Positions 1 through 10,436 of a stretch of DNA of 64,000 nt are shown piece by piece. The stretch is from Ahaetulla prasina. Lineage: Eukaryota > Chordata > Lepidosauria > Squamata > Colubridae. The notes beneath the pieces are model-generated. The model was not told the DNA's origin. It made no database searches and saw only the letters and a list, made by a program, of their open reading frames with translations. The position numbers were made by a program, and so were the translations under genes. Numbering within the stretch: position 1 is the first letter of the stretch; the number at the start of each line of letters is the position of its first letter. The stretch spans positions 81,816,257-81,880,256 of the forward strand of contig NC_080546.1 in assembly GCF_028640845.1 (NCBI RefSeq). The letters run 5' to 3'.

Positions 1-350
1 AACATCTCTGGATTTTAGCTAGGGCAAACTTCGTACACACACAAAAAATAATGGATACAAATTTGACATTGCACTCAAAGCAGGGACAAAATAATATCAC
101 AACATTTCTAGCTTCCCAGGGGACCTCACAGTGGTTGAAAAATTGGGAGCAACCGCACCGTCGAATGAGAAATCATTGAATCTTCTCTCTTAAAATTTAC
201 TCTTGAAGAAGATCTCAACAAACAGAAAGGCTTTTTAATTCATTACTATTGTTAATTGATAAAGTACTTGCAATCTATATTACATATAACCTCCCATGTG
301 GAAGCTTATAAACATTAACCAACCTAGAAATAAGGATATATTTTTTGACT
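1..350. other. AT-rich sequence, nothing recognised
   Basis: No repeat family, reading frame or RNA gene was recognised here. It ends where the GTT tail of the next element begins. Confidence 0.5.
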
Positions 351-1166
351 GTTGTTGTTGTTAGCTGCGAAGTTGTGTCCGACTCATCGGGACCCCGTGG
401 ACAACATTCCTCCAGGCCTTCCTGTCCTCTACCATCCCTGGAGACCATTTAAGCTTATGCTGACAGTTTCAGTGACTCCATCCAGCCACCTCATTCTCTG
501 TCACCCCTTCTTCTTTTGCGCTCCATCTTTCCCAGCATTAGGCTCTTCTCTAGTGAGTCCTTCCTTCTCATTAGGTGGCCAAAGTATTTCAGTTTCATCT
601 TCAGGATCTGACTTCTAAAGAGCAGTCAGGGTTGATCTCCTCTAGGACTGACCGGTTGGATTGCCTTGCAGTCCAAGGGACTCGCAGGAGTCTTCTCCAG
701 CACCAGAGTTCAAAGGTCTCGATTCTTTGGGTGCTCAGCCTTCCTTATGGTTCAGCTTTCACAGCTATACATTGCAACTAGGAAAATCATAGCCTTAACT
801 ATACACACTTTTGTTGGCAGGGTGATGTCTCTGCTTTTTGGTACGCTGTCTAGATTTGGCATAGCTTTCCTCCCCAGGAGCAAGCATCTTTTAATTTCTT
901 GGCTGCAGTCCCCATCTGCAGTGATCTTGGAGCCCAGGAAAATAAAATCTGTCACTACCTCCATTTCTTCCCCATCTATTTGCCAGGAATTGAGAGGGCT
1001 GGGTGCCATGATCTTAGTTTTCTTAATGTTTCCAGCTTTTGCACTCTCCTCTTCACCTGCATCAAGAGGCTCTTTAGTTCCTCTTCACTTTCTGCCATTA
1101 GAATGGTATCATCTGAATATCTGAGGTTGTTGATATTTCTCCCGGCAATCTTAATTCCATTTTTGA
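351..1166 (-). mobile_element. BovB (RTE-clade) LINE, 3' end of ORF and tail
   Basis: On the minus strand broken frames read as the end of the BovB reverse transcriptase ORF, with FLGSKITADGDC and SRDITLPTKV, and with MAESEEELKSLL further upstream. The element ends at a short (GTT)n tract, i.e. (AAC)n on the sense strand. BovB is an RTE-clade non-LTR retrotransposon known from squamates and ruminants. This copy is 5' truncated and carries frameshifts and stops, so it is dead. A CR1 end abuts it at about 1167. Confidence 0.85.
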
Positions 1167-1352
1167 CAGTAAGAAAAATTAATCCATGGAACGGCTTGCC
1201 TCCAGAAGTTATGGGCACTCCATCACTGCAAGTTTTCAAAAATAGACTGGAGAACCATTTGACCAGGATTGAATAAGATCTCCTGCCTTGAGCAGGAGGT
1301 AAGACTAGAAGACATCCAAGGTTCCTTCCAGCTCAATGCTTCTATGTTCTAG
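1167..1352 (+). mobile_element. CR1 LINE 3' end
   Basis: The plus strand carries the usual CR1 3' terminal block: a decayed version of the WNxLPSEVV.APTLEIFKKRLDNHL coding end, then the 'actagaagac' and 'ccaaggttccttccag' segment. Several better preserved copies occur elsewhere in the window, for example at 29.5-30.0 kb. There is no intact frame. Confidence 0.8.
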
Positions 1353-1393
1353 GTTCCTCCTAGGACAGTGATGGTGAACCTTTTTGCCATTGT

Positions 1394-1887
1394 TGTTGTG
1401 ACTCCAACCCCCGAACCTGGCCCCATGCCCGAAAGTGACTCTGAGAGTGAGGGGGAAGGGCCAATAAGGCTTACCTCGGGAGCACCGATGCCTTTGGCCC
1501 AGCTCCAGTAGCCAGAACCAAACCAGTTGGAGGACGTAATAAGGCCGTCACTCCCTGATTCCTCCTTTCCCCAGCTACGCCTTCAGACCCAGCTGATAAT
1601 AATAATCAAGCTTGGATTGACCCACGCTTCAGAAGATTAGAAAGGCGGCGTCATCAAAGAGAAGGGTGGGGCTCCTGGATATATAAGGAGCTTTGGGACT
1701 GCTCTCACTCCATGGGAAGCAAAAGTTTAGCTGAACCATTTCAAAAAGAGCTGAAAGTCTTGCTATGTGAGTCATTTGTTTGAACTTTGGCAGGCAGCTA
1801 CGATTGCTCTGCCAGGACTGAGAAGAGCCATGAATCCACTGGCTGAAGGCCAGCTCGTTAATCTGAAGTAGGGAAGGAGACAGAACA
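1394..1887 (+). mobile_element. Solo LTR, family D
   Basis: The element starts TGTTGTGACTCC and ends GACAGAACA, with an exact 5-bp target duplication ATTGT at 1389-1393 and 1888-1892. It holds a TATA-like 'gatatataagg' near 1678. A 5-bp duplication and TG...CA ends fit an LTR retrotransposon, probably Ty3/Gypsy. From the second base a frame reads VVTPTPEPG then PESDSESEGEGP, with a stop at 1509 and a later frameshift. It is homologous at the protein level to LTR families B and C below. Confidence 0.85.
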
Positions 1888-2067
1888 ATTGTGTGCCAGG
1901 AGTGTGGGGGTGGGTGGGAGCGGGGGGTTGTGTGCACCCCGCGCATGCATTCATGACCCCCCCGCTCCGCTCGCTCCTGGCACACGATGGCACGGTTGGC
2001 ACGGTAGGCCCATTTTTCTCTCTCCCGAGGCTCCAGAGCCTTTCTAGGAGCTTGGGGAGGGCAAAGG

Positions 2068-2344
2068 GGCCGGAATAGCTCAGGCTGTACTGTTAGAACA
2101 CAGTAGCCTGCAATTACTGCAGGTTCAAGCCCGGCCCAAGGTTGACTCAGCCTTCCATCCTTTATAAGGTAGGTAAAATGAGGACCCAGATTGTTGGGGG
2201 GGCAATAAGTTGACTTTGTAAAAATATACAAATAGAATGAGACTATTGCCTTATACACTGTAAGCCGCCCTGAGTCTTCGGAGAAGGGCGGGATATAAAT
2301 GTAAACAAAAAAAAAAAAAACAAAAAAAAAACAAAAAAAAAAAA
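2068..2344 (+). mobile_element. tRNA-derived SINE with L2-like 3' tail
   Basis: A box-B-like GGTTCAAGCCC lies in the head, followed by 'gttgactcagccttccatcc', 'ggtaaaatgaggacccaga' and the tail 'ccgccctgagtcttcgga' leading to an A-rich end. The tail resembles the 3' end of the L2 copies in this window, as expected if L2 machinery mobilised it. It is inserted in the hAT element. Four other copies lie at 12.4, 24.6, 40.6 and 50.3 kb, all on the minus strand. Confidence 0.85.
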
Positions 2345-2494
2345 CGGCCTTCCCCACTCCCCGGAGGCCCTCCAGAGGCCAGAAATGCCCAGTTTGCCAA
2401 CTTCCAGTGGGAGCTGAGTTCACATGCCCACCGATATGGCTATGCGTGCCACCTGTGGTACACGTACCATAGGTTCGCCATCAAAGTCCTAGGA

Positions 2495-3372
2495 TTTCAA
2501 GATGGTGATTGTCCCAAGGTAACACAAGTAGTTTCCTGGTTTCTAGTGTGGTGCCTTTAACCACTACATAAGTTACTCAGTAATTTAAATGTACACCCAA
2601 CTTAATCCGAATAGAATTGGTGCATTTAAGTTGTTGCAAAACTTGAGCGTGTAACTCAATCCTCAGCCCCGTACTTTTTGCCTACTTTGTGGCTTCTCTA
2701 GAAAGAGGTCTTTTTGAGAGAAGTCTGCAGAAAACACATTTCTCCCCATCTGCTCCTTAAATTTATTTTAGGAGCTGATGATCCACCTTTTAATAATTGC
2801 TCGGATATCTTTGGAGACTAAGGTGCATCATTAAAAGCACATTCGAAAGGTTTACCAAGCTTTGCATCACCAGAAGGTGCCAAAATCGGTGTGTGACCCA
2901 TTTAAAAACAATTAAAAGGGGCGATCTAGATAAGAACTAATGGCGTTCAACTACACTTTTAATAGAACTGATGTCAGCGCTGAAATTAGGCAAAACGAAA
3001 AGGGCACCGTCGTCGCTTTCGTTGTCCAAAAAAAAAGCTCTTTAACGGTGATTTCTTAAATTACCTAATTACTGTAGCTAAGAGCAATATGTAGACATCA
3101 AGACTGGGATGATGAAAAGTGGGGGAGAGGGAATTTAATGGCCTATCACTGTAGCTGTGCCACACAAATTAAAGAATTAAAAAACTGGCAGCTTCACAAC
3201 TGCCCAGAGGAGAACAGTTGCGCTTAGACGAAGATTGAATTCCAGATGCTGCCTACAAAATCCCAGGATGGCAGAGTCAACCGATGTCAACCATTGCTGG
3301 AAGATCTAATGCAAATAAGAACAGGAAATAGGAAGTCCCAGAAGAAAGCAGGTGATGACGGATTCTTACCCA
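2495..3372. other. Single-copy block, possible conserved noncoding element
   Basis: No repeat is recognised in this block. About 2590-3250 is AT-rich with many TAAT and ATTA cores, no microsatellites and no long frame. It looks much less decayed than the surrounding repeats. A conserved regulatory element is possible but is inference only. Confidence 0.3.
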
Positions 3373-3377
3373 GGTAG

Positions 3378-3907
3378 TGTCGTGTCCCACTCCTCCGCTG
3401 ACGGCTGGGTCAGGGAAATCCGAATCAGGTGTGCCTCTGCAGCTCTGCCAAAGTCCTAGCAAAGTCCTCAGGGCAGGCAGGAGACCAGAAAGTGACTTCA
3501 GCAAGATATGTTTAGACTTTGCCTGACTCAGAGAATGCCAGAAAGCAGATCCTTTATACAGGCCATGGGGTGTGGCTCCATGACTCAGCACTTATCCAGG
3601 CCTGCCCCTCCCTTCCTTCTGTTGCCTCTGTCTATCAAGTCTTCTGACGTGAGGGTCACTCCAATCGGCAGCTGTTGGTAATTGACCTTCCTCAGGCTCA
3701 CATGCTGTGGAGGAGGGGGAGGGGTCTAGTTGCTCCGTTTGCCTGGGCATGGAGCCAGAGCTGGGGGCTGGAGATACTTGCTCTTCTTCAGCCTGTCTGG
3801 GCATGGAGCCAGGGCTGGGGCCGGGAGGCATGCTAGGACATTCTTCAGCGTTCGGAAGCAGATAAGCAGACCCCGGCTGTGGTGGTGAGATCGGACGAGA
3901 CACAACA
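3378..3907 (-). mobile_element. Solo LTR, family C
   Basis: The minus-strand element begins at 3907 with TGTTGTGTCTCG and ends at 3378 with GGGACACGACA. An exact 5-bp duplication GGTAG flanks it at 3373-3377 and 3908-3912. It contains a TATA-like box ('ctgtataaagga' in sense) near 3560. No internal retroelement sequence lies next to it, so it is a solo LTR left by LTR-LTR recombination. The second family C copy is at 16745-17266. Confidence 0.9.
3592..3906 (-). pseudogene. LTR-embedded open frame, family C
   Basis: Read from the second base of the LTR, the frame is open for about 104 codons to a stop near 3592. It starts VVSRP, contains the near-repeat PPGSPGSMPRQ-like block twice (PGPSPGSMPRQ and PAPSSGSMPRQ), then TACEPEEG and WSDPHVRRLDRQRQQKEG. 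There is no ATG at its start, so if ever translated it continued from an upstream gene of the complete element into the 3' LTR. The other family C copy keeps the same frame. Function is unknown. Confidence 0.55.
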
Positions 3908-3912
3908 GGTAG

Positions 3913-4306
3913 CCTCTCTTGCTATAAACCATTCAGCCCGCCTGAAGGAAGTTTCTTTGCAAAGGAGGAGGAGAAAAATAATAATAATAATAATAATGTT
4001 ACCTTGGCTTGCATTTGATCTGAAGCTCCACCAACAGACTTCATCAACGCTGTGATTGGCACTGTTTTAAAGAGAAGTTCAAGCAAGCGAGCGCCTTCTG
4101 CCTTGAAGGAGCTTATGATTCTGGTGGAGGAGGTGACAAATGAATGAAGAACAGAGCAAATGAACGAATGTGAAGAACGAATATTTTCAGGGTCTGAATG
4201 CACCTAAAATGGCAACAGGTGTGGAATGCATAACAACACCTCTGGATGTTGTTCTTGTTCTGACCTAGGCTTCTCCAGCAGCATGAAGCCGAGTCTTCAT
4301 CCTGAT
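3913..4306. other. Unassigned sequence with short ATA microsatellite
   Basis: A short (ATA)n tract lies at about 3977-3999. The rest shows no recognised family and no credible coding frame. Confidence 0.4.
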
Positions 4307-4912
4307 TGTTGTTGTTGTTGTTAATTGCGAAGTCGTGTCTGACCCATCGCGACCCCATGGACAACGTTCCTCCAGGCCTTCCTATTCTCTACCATCCTCT
4401 GGAGTCCATTTAAGCTCACGCCTACTGCTTCAGTGACTCCATCCAGCCACCTCATTCTCTGCCATCCCCTTCTTCTTTTGCCCTCAATCTTTCCCAGCAT
4501 TAGGCTCTTCTCCAGGGAGTCCTTCTTTCTCATTACGTGGCCAAAGTATTTCAGTTTCATCTTCAGGATCTGGCCTTCTAAAGAGCAATCAGGGTTGATC
4601 TCCTCTAGGACTGACTTGTTTGTTTGCCTTGCAGTCCAAGGGACTTGCAGGAGTCTTCTCCAGCACCATAGTTCAAAGGCCTCAATTCTTTGGCGTTTAG
4701 CCTTCCTTATGGTCCAACTTTCACAGCCATCCATTGCAACTGGGAAAACCATAGCCTTGACTATATGCACTTTTGTTGGCAGAGTGATGTCTCTGCTTTT
4801 TAGTACTCTGTCTAGATTTGGCATAGCTTTCCTCCCCAGGAGCAAGCCTCTTTTAATTTCTTGGCTGCAGTCCCCATCTGCAGTGATCTTGGAGCCCAGG
4901 AAAATTAAATCT
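4307..4912 (-). mobile_element. BovB LINE 3' end
   Basis: This minus-strand, 5'-truncated BovB copy keeps an uninterrupted C-terminal frame (next entry). Its 3' end is the (GTT)n tract at 4307-4321 on the plus strand. It is cleaner than the copy at 351-1166, which suggests a younger insertion. Other copies lie at 13.6-14.6 and 41.5-41.9 kb. Confidence 0.9.
4321..4845 (-). pseudogene. BovB ORF C-terminal fragment (RT C-terminal region)
   Basis: About 174 codons are open on the minus strand, ending at a stop at 4321-4323. Motifs include LLGRKAMPNLD, SRDITLPTKV, RRIEAFELWCWRRLL-type residues, KYFGHVMRKKDSLEKSL, RRRGWQRMRWLDG and VHGVA. These match the end of the BovB endonuclease/RT protein. 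The N-terminal endonuclease and the RT core are missing, so no activity can be expected. Retention of the frame suggests recent insertion rather than function. Confidence 0.85.
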
Positions 4913-5228
4913 GTTTTATTTTTTTATGTTTATCATCCTGATAAACCCCTTTTACTTAATGTACAGTGAATTCCTCTCCAGCAAAGTCTTTATTCTCCTA
5001 CAGTCTTTCAAGATAGTTCACGATTACCGACCTTTATCAGACTTGGAGAGTGGCCAGGCCGATATCTTTCAGATACTTCTGTCCTACTATCGCAGCATCA
5101 TTGGCTGTAAACTGCACTCAGTCCTTAGGGAGAAGGGCGGTATAAAAATCAAATAAATAAAAATAAATAAAAAATAAATTGAGCGTGTACCCATGATGCT
5201 GGAAGTGTAAAAAGATATATGGAATGTA
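4913..5228. other. Unassigned sequence ending in an L2-like tail
   Basis: About 5105-5180 carries 'gggagaagggcggtataaa' followed by A-rich AAATAAATAAAA, the end of an L2 or L2-tailed SINE on the plus strand. The 190 bases before it were not recognised. Confidence 0.45.
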
Positions 5229-5895
5229 TTACCATTTATTTTATTTATTTATTTATTATTTATTTATCGTATTTGTATACCGCCCTATCTCCCTAGGGAC
5301 TCAGGGCAGTTCACAGGCAAATAAAAAGGTACATATAAATACAGAATAAAATATCAATTAAAAAACTTATTCTACACAGCCAAATAGTTAAAAAAGAACA
5401 ATATAAATAATAAAACCCATTAAAACCCGTATAAATTTAAAATCTAATCCAGTCCTGCGCAGATGAATAGATATGTTTTAAGCTCGCGGCGGAAGGTTCG
5501 GAGGTCCGGAAGTTGACAAAGTCCTGGGGGGAGTTCGTTCCAGAGGGTGGGAGCCCCTACAGAAAAGGCCCTTCCCCTGGGTGTCGCCAAACGACACTGT
5601 CTAGCAGACGGCACCCTGAGGAGTCCCTCTCTGTGAGAGCGCACGGGTCGGTGAGAGGTATTCGGTAGCAGCAGGCGGTCCCGTAAATAGCCCGGCCCTA
5701 TGCCATGGAGCGCTTTAAAGATAGTTACCAGAACCTTGAAGCGCACCCGGAAGGCCACAGATAGCCAGTGCAGTCTGCGCAGGAGAGGTGTCACATGGGA
5801 GCCACGAGGGGCTCCCTCTATCACCCGCGCAGCCGCATTCTGAACTAACTGAAGCCTCCGGGTGCCCCTCAAGGGGAGCCCCATGTAGAGAGCAT
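5229..5895 (-). mobile_element. L2 LINE 3' portion
   Basis: The minus-strand frame at 5444-5914 reads NALYMGLPLRGTRRLQLVQNAAARV, HWLSVAFRVRFKVLV, ALHGIGPGYLRDRLLLP and AFSVGAPTLWNELPPGL, the C-terminal part of the L2-clade reverse transcriptase. The 3' end is at 5229-5270 in a TTTA-rich tail with 'ataccgccctatctccc'. The 5' end stops at the L1 junction near 5896. Confidence 0.85.
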
Positions 5896-6551
5896 TTATG
5901 GTGGAAATGCCCAACAGCGAAAAAATTCTGGGTTAAAATTAAAAAGTGGCTGGAAGAAATAACTGATCAACATATATACTGGAGTCCAGAGACCTTCCTG
6001 CTGGGAATACTCAACACGAAATACAGTAAAGAAATAGGATACCTAATTCTACATATAATAACAGCTGCCAGAATAGCACACGCACAGAAGTGGAAAAACG
6101 AGAATATACCAATGGAGGAGGAAGAGATAAAGAAAACCTTGGACGGTGCTGAGATGGACAAATTAACGAAGGAGTTAAAAGAAAAAGAAGAGTCGGAATA
6201 TTATATAGTATGGAACAAATTGTATAATTGGCTAGAGACTAGAAATAATAAACAAAAAAGGTGAAAAGCTTATATATACATGTATATAAAACGGCAACGT
6301 ATGAAAAAAAATGAATAGTTAGAAGGATAGATAGGATAGAAGATATATAGAAACAAGGGAGAACGGGACAAAAAAGAAAAGTATAATTAAATGAAACGAG
6401 AGGGGGAATAAGAATGTAAATATGAGAAGAATAAGGAAACTTAGCTGATGTAAAGAAGGAACATTTGTTTTATGTCAATGTATGTTATGTATTGTTTTTT
6501 GTTTGTTTGTTCTTTTTTGTTGAAAAATAAAAAAATATATTAAAAAAAAGA
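5896..6551 (+). mobile_element. L1 LINE ORF2 3' end and tail
   Basis: The plus frame reads WWKCPTAKKFWVKIKKWL, ETFLLGILN, LHIITAARIAHAQKWKNENIP and EYYIVWNKLYNWLE to a stop near 6264. This is the C-terminal region of L1 ORF2, after the RT. A roughly 290-base AT-rich 3' UTR and an A-rich tail follow at about 6525-6551. The copy is severely 5' truncated. Confidence 0.8.
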
Positions 6552-6950
6552 GAGTGTATTGACATATGGCATTCTTGCATGGTATGGGAGCAGCTCTGCC
6601 GAGGATATAAAAGCTCTGCAGAGAATTATTAAAACTACCCAGAATATCATTGGGCTCCAGCTACCAGCCCTGGATGACATCTTTGCATCTCGCTGTTTGA
6701 GGAAGTTGTGTAACATTCTCAGAGACTCTTCCCATCCTGCTTAGAATCTTTTTGGAATCGGTTGCCTTCTGGCAGAAGATACAGAACTATTAAAACTCAG
6801 GCCACACGTTTTCTGAATTGTTTTTATTTTTGGTGGGTGGGTGGGTGGGTGTCTGGGGATTGTCATGTGAGTTGGGTCTGGTCTTGGGTGTTATGTGAAT
6901 TTTGTTGTATAGGTGTACTGTGTATACACGTACAATGACAATAAACTTGG
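6552..6950 (+). mobile_element. CR1/L3-group-like LINE 3' end
   Basis: The frame at 6559-6744 reads TYGILAWYGSSSAEDIKALQRI, ALDDIFASRCLRKL and ILRDSSHPA, a region also seen in diverged form at 61.9-62.1 kb (DPSHPGDKLFQLLPS). It is followed by a GT-rich 3' UTR and 'caatgacaataaacttgg', then a short (GAT)n. The exact clade is uncertain. Confidence 0.6.
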
Positions 6951-6963
6951 TGATGATGATGAT

Positions 6964-7866
6964 TTATTTTATTATTTATTAATTATTAATTTAATTTATA
7001 TACCGCCCTTCTCCTGAAGGACTCAGGGTGGTTTACAGCCAAATAAAAAACAGATTCCACAAAAATTAAATTTTTTAAAAAAAAGCTAATTCGATTAGGC
7101 CGAGAATAGACTAAAACTATAATAAAACCCGTATTAAAACTACATTAAGCCAGCCCTGCGCGATAAAACAAAAAGGTCTTTAGCTCGTGTCGAAAGGTCC
7201 GGAGGTCAGGGAGTTGACGTATCCCCGGAGGCAGCTCATTCCAGAGGGCAGGAGCCCCCACAGAGAAGGCCCTCCTCCTGGGGGTCGCCAGTCGACATTG
7301 TTTGACTGACGGCACCCTGAGGAGACCCTCCCTATGGGAGCGCACAGGCCTATAGGAGGCTATTGGTAGCAGCAGGCGGTCCCGTAAATAACCCAGTCCT
7401 ATGCCATGGAGCGCTTTAAAGGTGGTAACCAACACCTTGAATTGCATCCGGAAGACCACTGAAAGCCAGTGCAACTTGTGCAGGAGAGGTGTCACATGGG
7501 AGCCTCGAGGTACTCCCTCTATTACCTGCGCAGCCACATTCTGGACCAGTTGGAGCCTCCAGGTGCTCTTCAAGGGGAGCCCCATGTAGAGAGCGTTGCA
7601 GTAGTCCAGGCGGGAAGTGACAAGGGCGTGAGTGACCATGCATAGGGAAACCCGGTCTAGGAAGGAACGCAACTGGCGTATCAAGCGAACCTGGCGATGG
7701 CCGTCATATGCTCTTTTAAGGACAGCCATACATCCAGGAGGATGCCCAAATTGCGAACCCTCTTCACGGGGGCCAATGACTCACCCCCAACAGTCAGCGA
7801 TGGAGTCAGCTGGCTGTACCGGGATGCCGGCATCCACAGCCACTCAGTCTTGGAAGGGTTGAGTCG
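6964..7866 (-). mobile_element. L2 LINE 3' portion
   Basis: Minus-strand frames at 7145-7887 encode KTEWLWMPASRYSQL, NLGILLDVWLSL, VTSRLDYCNALYMGLPLKS and ALHGIGLGYLRDRLLLP, typical of the L2 RT C-terminal half. A frameshift separates the upstream and downstream parts. The L2 3' tail lies at about 6964-7035. The 5' end runs into a (GAT)n tract at 7867-7882. Confidence 0.85.
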
Positions 7867-7883
7867 ATGATGATGATGATGAT

Positions 7884-8245
7884 GCAATACTTGGCAAGAA
7901 TGCAGGAATGAACTAATTGTCTCCTATACACACCCCTCTCCGTTCGCTCCTCTTTTATTCCCTCTGGGAGGGGGCCTTCATCGTCCACCTGTGGTCTTAC
8001 TCCCAGGTCGACCCTTGTTCCTTAGCTGTTTCCTTTGTCTGGCAACTCTGCACATGCACACACTGGGAACAGGCTCCAGCTGTTGGTCTGCCTCACTTAT
8101 GTCTGACTCTGAAGGCAGCTGATACCTGTCAGATGGCCCTGGCCCCATCTCTGCCTCTGACGCAGAGACCTCGTCAGAGCCTCCCTCAGACTCCAGGACT
8201 GGCCCATGTTCCTCCCCAACCTCCTCACTGTCCGACTCTGAGGTA
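7884..8245 (-). mobile_element. Solo LTR fragment, family E (diverged relative of family A)
   Basis: On the minus strand a frame open for over 90 codons reads DSEEVGEEHGPVLE, SASEAEMGPGPS, DISEADQQLEPVPS and RVARQRKQLRNKGRPGSK, then stops just upstream of 'gggaataaaagaggag', a TATA-like box. It aligns with the LTR-embedded frame of family A (EEHGPVLE, ASEAEMGPGPSG, RRAARRQEQLKQRG) although the DNA has diverged. Both LTR ends are missing, so no target duplication can be seen. Confidence 0.65.
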
Positions 8246-8816
8246 GAATTCCATGGTGAGATAGAAATAATATTAATTCCTTTAGTTGGGAGAGAGAACG
8301 TATTAGGTGCTCACTAAGAAATGATATTTTGAAATGACCATCAGAGCATTAGAATTTCCTATATTATTATTAACACACTCTGATGCTAAGGAGTTCTACT
8401 CCCCCTCCCCACCTCAAAATAAATCTGTTCCAAATGCAAAACGCAAGCAGAGGAGAGGAGTTTCACTTTCAGTTTTACTTTCACAGCAGCAAGCAGCTCT
8501 ACTACAGAACAGTTGAACTAAGCCACGCTCAGCCTCTTTCCTGTCTCCTTCTTGCTCACACAGCAAATACTGTTTGAGTTTCCAAACATCCCTCAACTCT
8601 CTCTCACACTGACAGGATGCTAGCCAGATGAATACCAATGGATGCTGTGGGCTGGGATATTCTACTCCCCTTACCCCTCTGTTCCAACTGCCCGTTGCAT
8701 TATATTAACACACTCTGATGCTATGGAATTACACATTCTACATTAAGTTTCAGGCTGCAAGTGTCAATTTATCAAGCCCGAGCACATAGTTTCATAGCGA
8801 AGCACGGGCGTCCAGC
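8246..8816 (+). mobile_element. Possible Helitron-like element ending in CTAGT
   Basis: The region ends with 'gcacgggcgtccagctagt', which has the CTAG-T end expected of Helitrons, preceded by GC-rich sequence that can pair (GCCCG ... CGGGC). 'attaacacactctgatgcta' occurs twice (about 8370 and 8700). No Rep/helicase coding sequence and no clear 5' TC end are visible. Assignment is tentative. Confidence 0.35.
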
Positions 8817-9451
8817 TAGTGAGAATATATCTGCTGAACAAAACTCCACATTGGTGACAGGAAGGGCATCAGGCCATTAAACACTCTGCTAGCTCCATTC
8901 ACTTTCCCAGACTCCACCCCGCAAGGGATTATGGGGTCGTTAAAAGGTGATGAACAGCAGTTTTAAAATAAGCTCTTCTAAATTTGGTTTCATCAGGAGG
9001 GAATACAGTCTCATTTATTTGTTATATGGGCAACTAGCTTGCTGAATATGAAGAAAAAAAGAGGCTATACAGCTGTTTAAGGCTTTAGAGTAAAATACAT
9101 AGACTAAGTGCCTTTCTCTTCATTTCTTATTTGGCTTGTTCATTGTTAAATTAAATTAATATAGTGCATTTTCATTCTCTTCTATGACCTTTGCTACAAA
9201 AATTAGCGAACACAGGAAGTAGATATTTGCATATATTTTTGCAGTGGTATTTGGGGTTTTCCAAAATAACAGCAGATACACAATAATAATAACAACATGA
9301 CTGGCTGAGGAATTCTGGGAGTTGAAGTCCTCAAGTCTTAAAACTGCCAAGTTTAGAGACTCTTCGTCTAATCCAAAATACATCCAATCCTTTTCAGAAT
9401 CTATTTCAGTTTTATCTTTTAGCAGAAGGAAACATGCTAAATCTGGCATGG
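8817..9451. other. Mostly unassigned; short repeat fragment at 9284-9362
   Basis: The stretch 'ggctgaggaattctggga' through 'actgccaagtttagagac' at 9284-9362 is a dispersed repeat whose inverse recurs at 59.5 and 60.95 kb next to hAT-like ends. The remainder shows nothing recognisable. Confidence 0.4.
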
Positions 9452-9459
9452 TTTAGGCC

Positions 9460-9710
9460 CAGGGGTGAAATCCAGCGGGTTCTGGAGAACCGGTAGCGGA
9501 AATTTTGAGTAGTTTGGAGAACCGGCAAATACCACCTCTGGCTAGCCTCAGAGTGGGGTTGGAAGGGAGATTTTGCAATATCCTTCCCCCAGGAGTGGGG
9601 AGGGAATGGGGCTTTTGCAGTATCCTTCCCCTGCCACACCCACCAAGCCATACCATGCCCACCAAGCCACGCCCACAGAACCGGTAGTAAAAAAAAATTG
9701 GATTTTACCG
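9460..9710. mobile_element. hAT-type MITE (CAGNGGTGAAATCC family)
   Basis: It starts CAGGGGTGAAATCCAGC and ends GGATTTTACCG. An exact 8-bp target duplication TTTAGGCC lies at 9452-9459 and 9711-9718. The body has the family's short direct repeats 'cagtatccttcccctg' and 'gcccaccaagcca'. It has no coding capacity. Confidence 0.9.
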
Positions 9711-9718
9711 TTTAGGCC

Positions 9719-10270
9719 TGATAAGAACTTGGAGTAGAAAAGAACAGCTGTAGTCTAGACTGGAAACATCCTAAAAGTTGATCCATAACAAATCACTACC
9801 TATTGCTACCAAAAAACCTGTAAGCTTTAAGCTCAATTTTAAAGGTGTTACTTTCTTTAACTCTGATTTTTTTCCCCTCTAAAGCACAGACTCCAGAATT
9901 CCTGTAGATGACGACTAACTTAGCACGAAATAAAACTTTCTCCTAACTTGAAAACAACGCTTCGGCTAATGAGCCTAAAATCGTAGCAGTAAATTTTGTG
10001 GCCATTATCATATTTTTGATTGATGTTCACCTGCAGAGACTTGGGAGTTGTTAAAACATATAGGATTTCTTTCAAAGCTCCCGTGAGTCTCAAGGGTATT
10101 GTTTCCACTTCTTACAGTACCTTTAAAAAAAATAATAGATGAAGTATTTTTTTTTAAAGAATCCAGTCACAGATAGCTGAACGGTAGATATACATTTCCA
10201 GTTCAGGCTTTCAGTTAACGAAAAACTCAAGGACATTCTGAATGATGGATTTTTTCCTCATAATTGAATA
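9719..10270. other. Unassigned sequence
   Basis: No recognised repeat or coding frame. There are A and T runs near 10120-10155. Confidence 0.4.
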
Positions 10271-10436
10271 TTACTTACCAGGGGTTGTATTCACTTACTT
10301 TCCCTACCGGTTCGCAAATGTGAGTGTGTGTTCACTTCGCTCGCACACGCCCCATCCATGCATGCGCTTTGCTGGTGCGTGGGCTTTCCACGCATACACT
10401 CAGCCTTAAAAACATGCCTAAATAGGATGGCATAAA

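Larger units (their letters stand above)
1366..2486. mobile_element. hAT-type nonautonomous element (CAGTGATGG family) with nested insertions
   Basis: It starts CAGTGATGGTGAACC and ends with GGTTCGCCATCA. An exact 8-bp target duplication, TCCTAGGA, lies at 1358-1365 and 2487-2494. Imperfect terminal inverted repeats and an 8-bp duplication are the signature of hAT transposons. No transposase is present. The body was later hit by a solo LTR (1394-1887) and a tRNA-type SINE (about 2068-2344). Related copies lie at about 46.0-46.8 kb and 62.84-62.98 kb. Confidence 0.85.

Noticed and set aside
1629..2423. 264-codon minus-strand frame
   Set aside because: It runs antisense through a solo LTR, MITE body and SINE, including an A-run read as Phe; a shadow.
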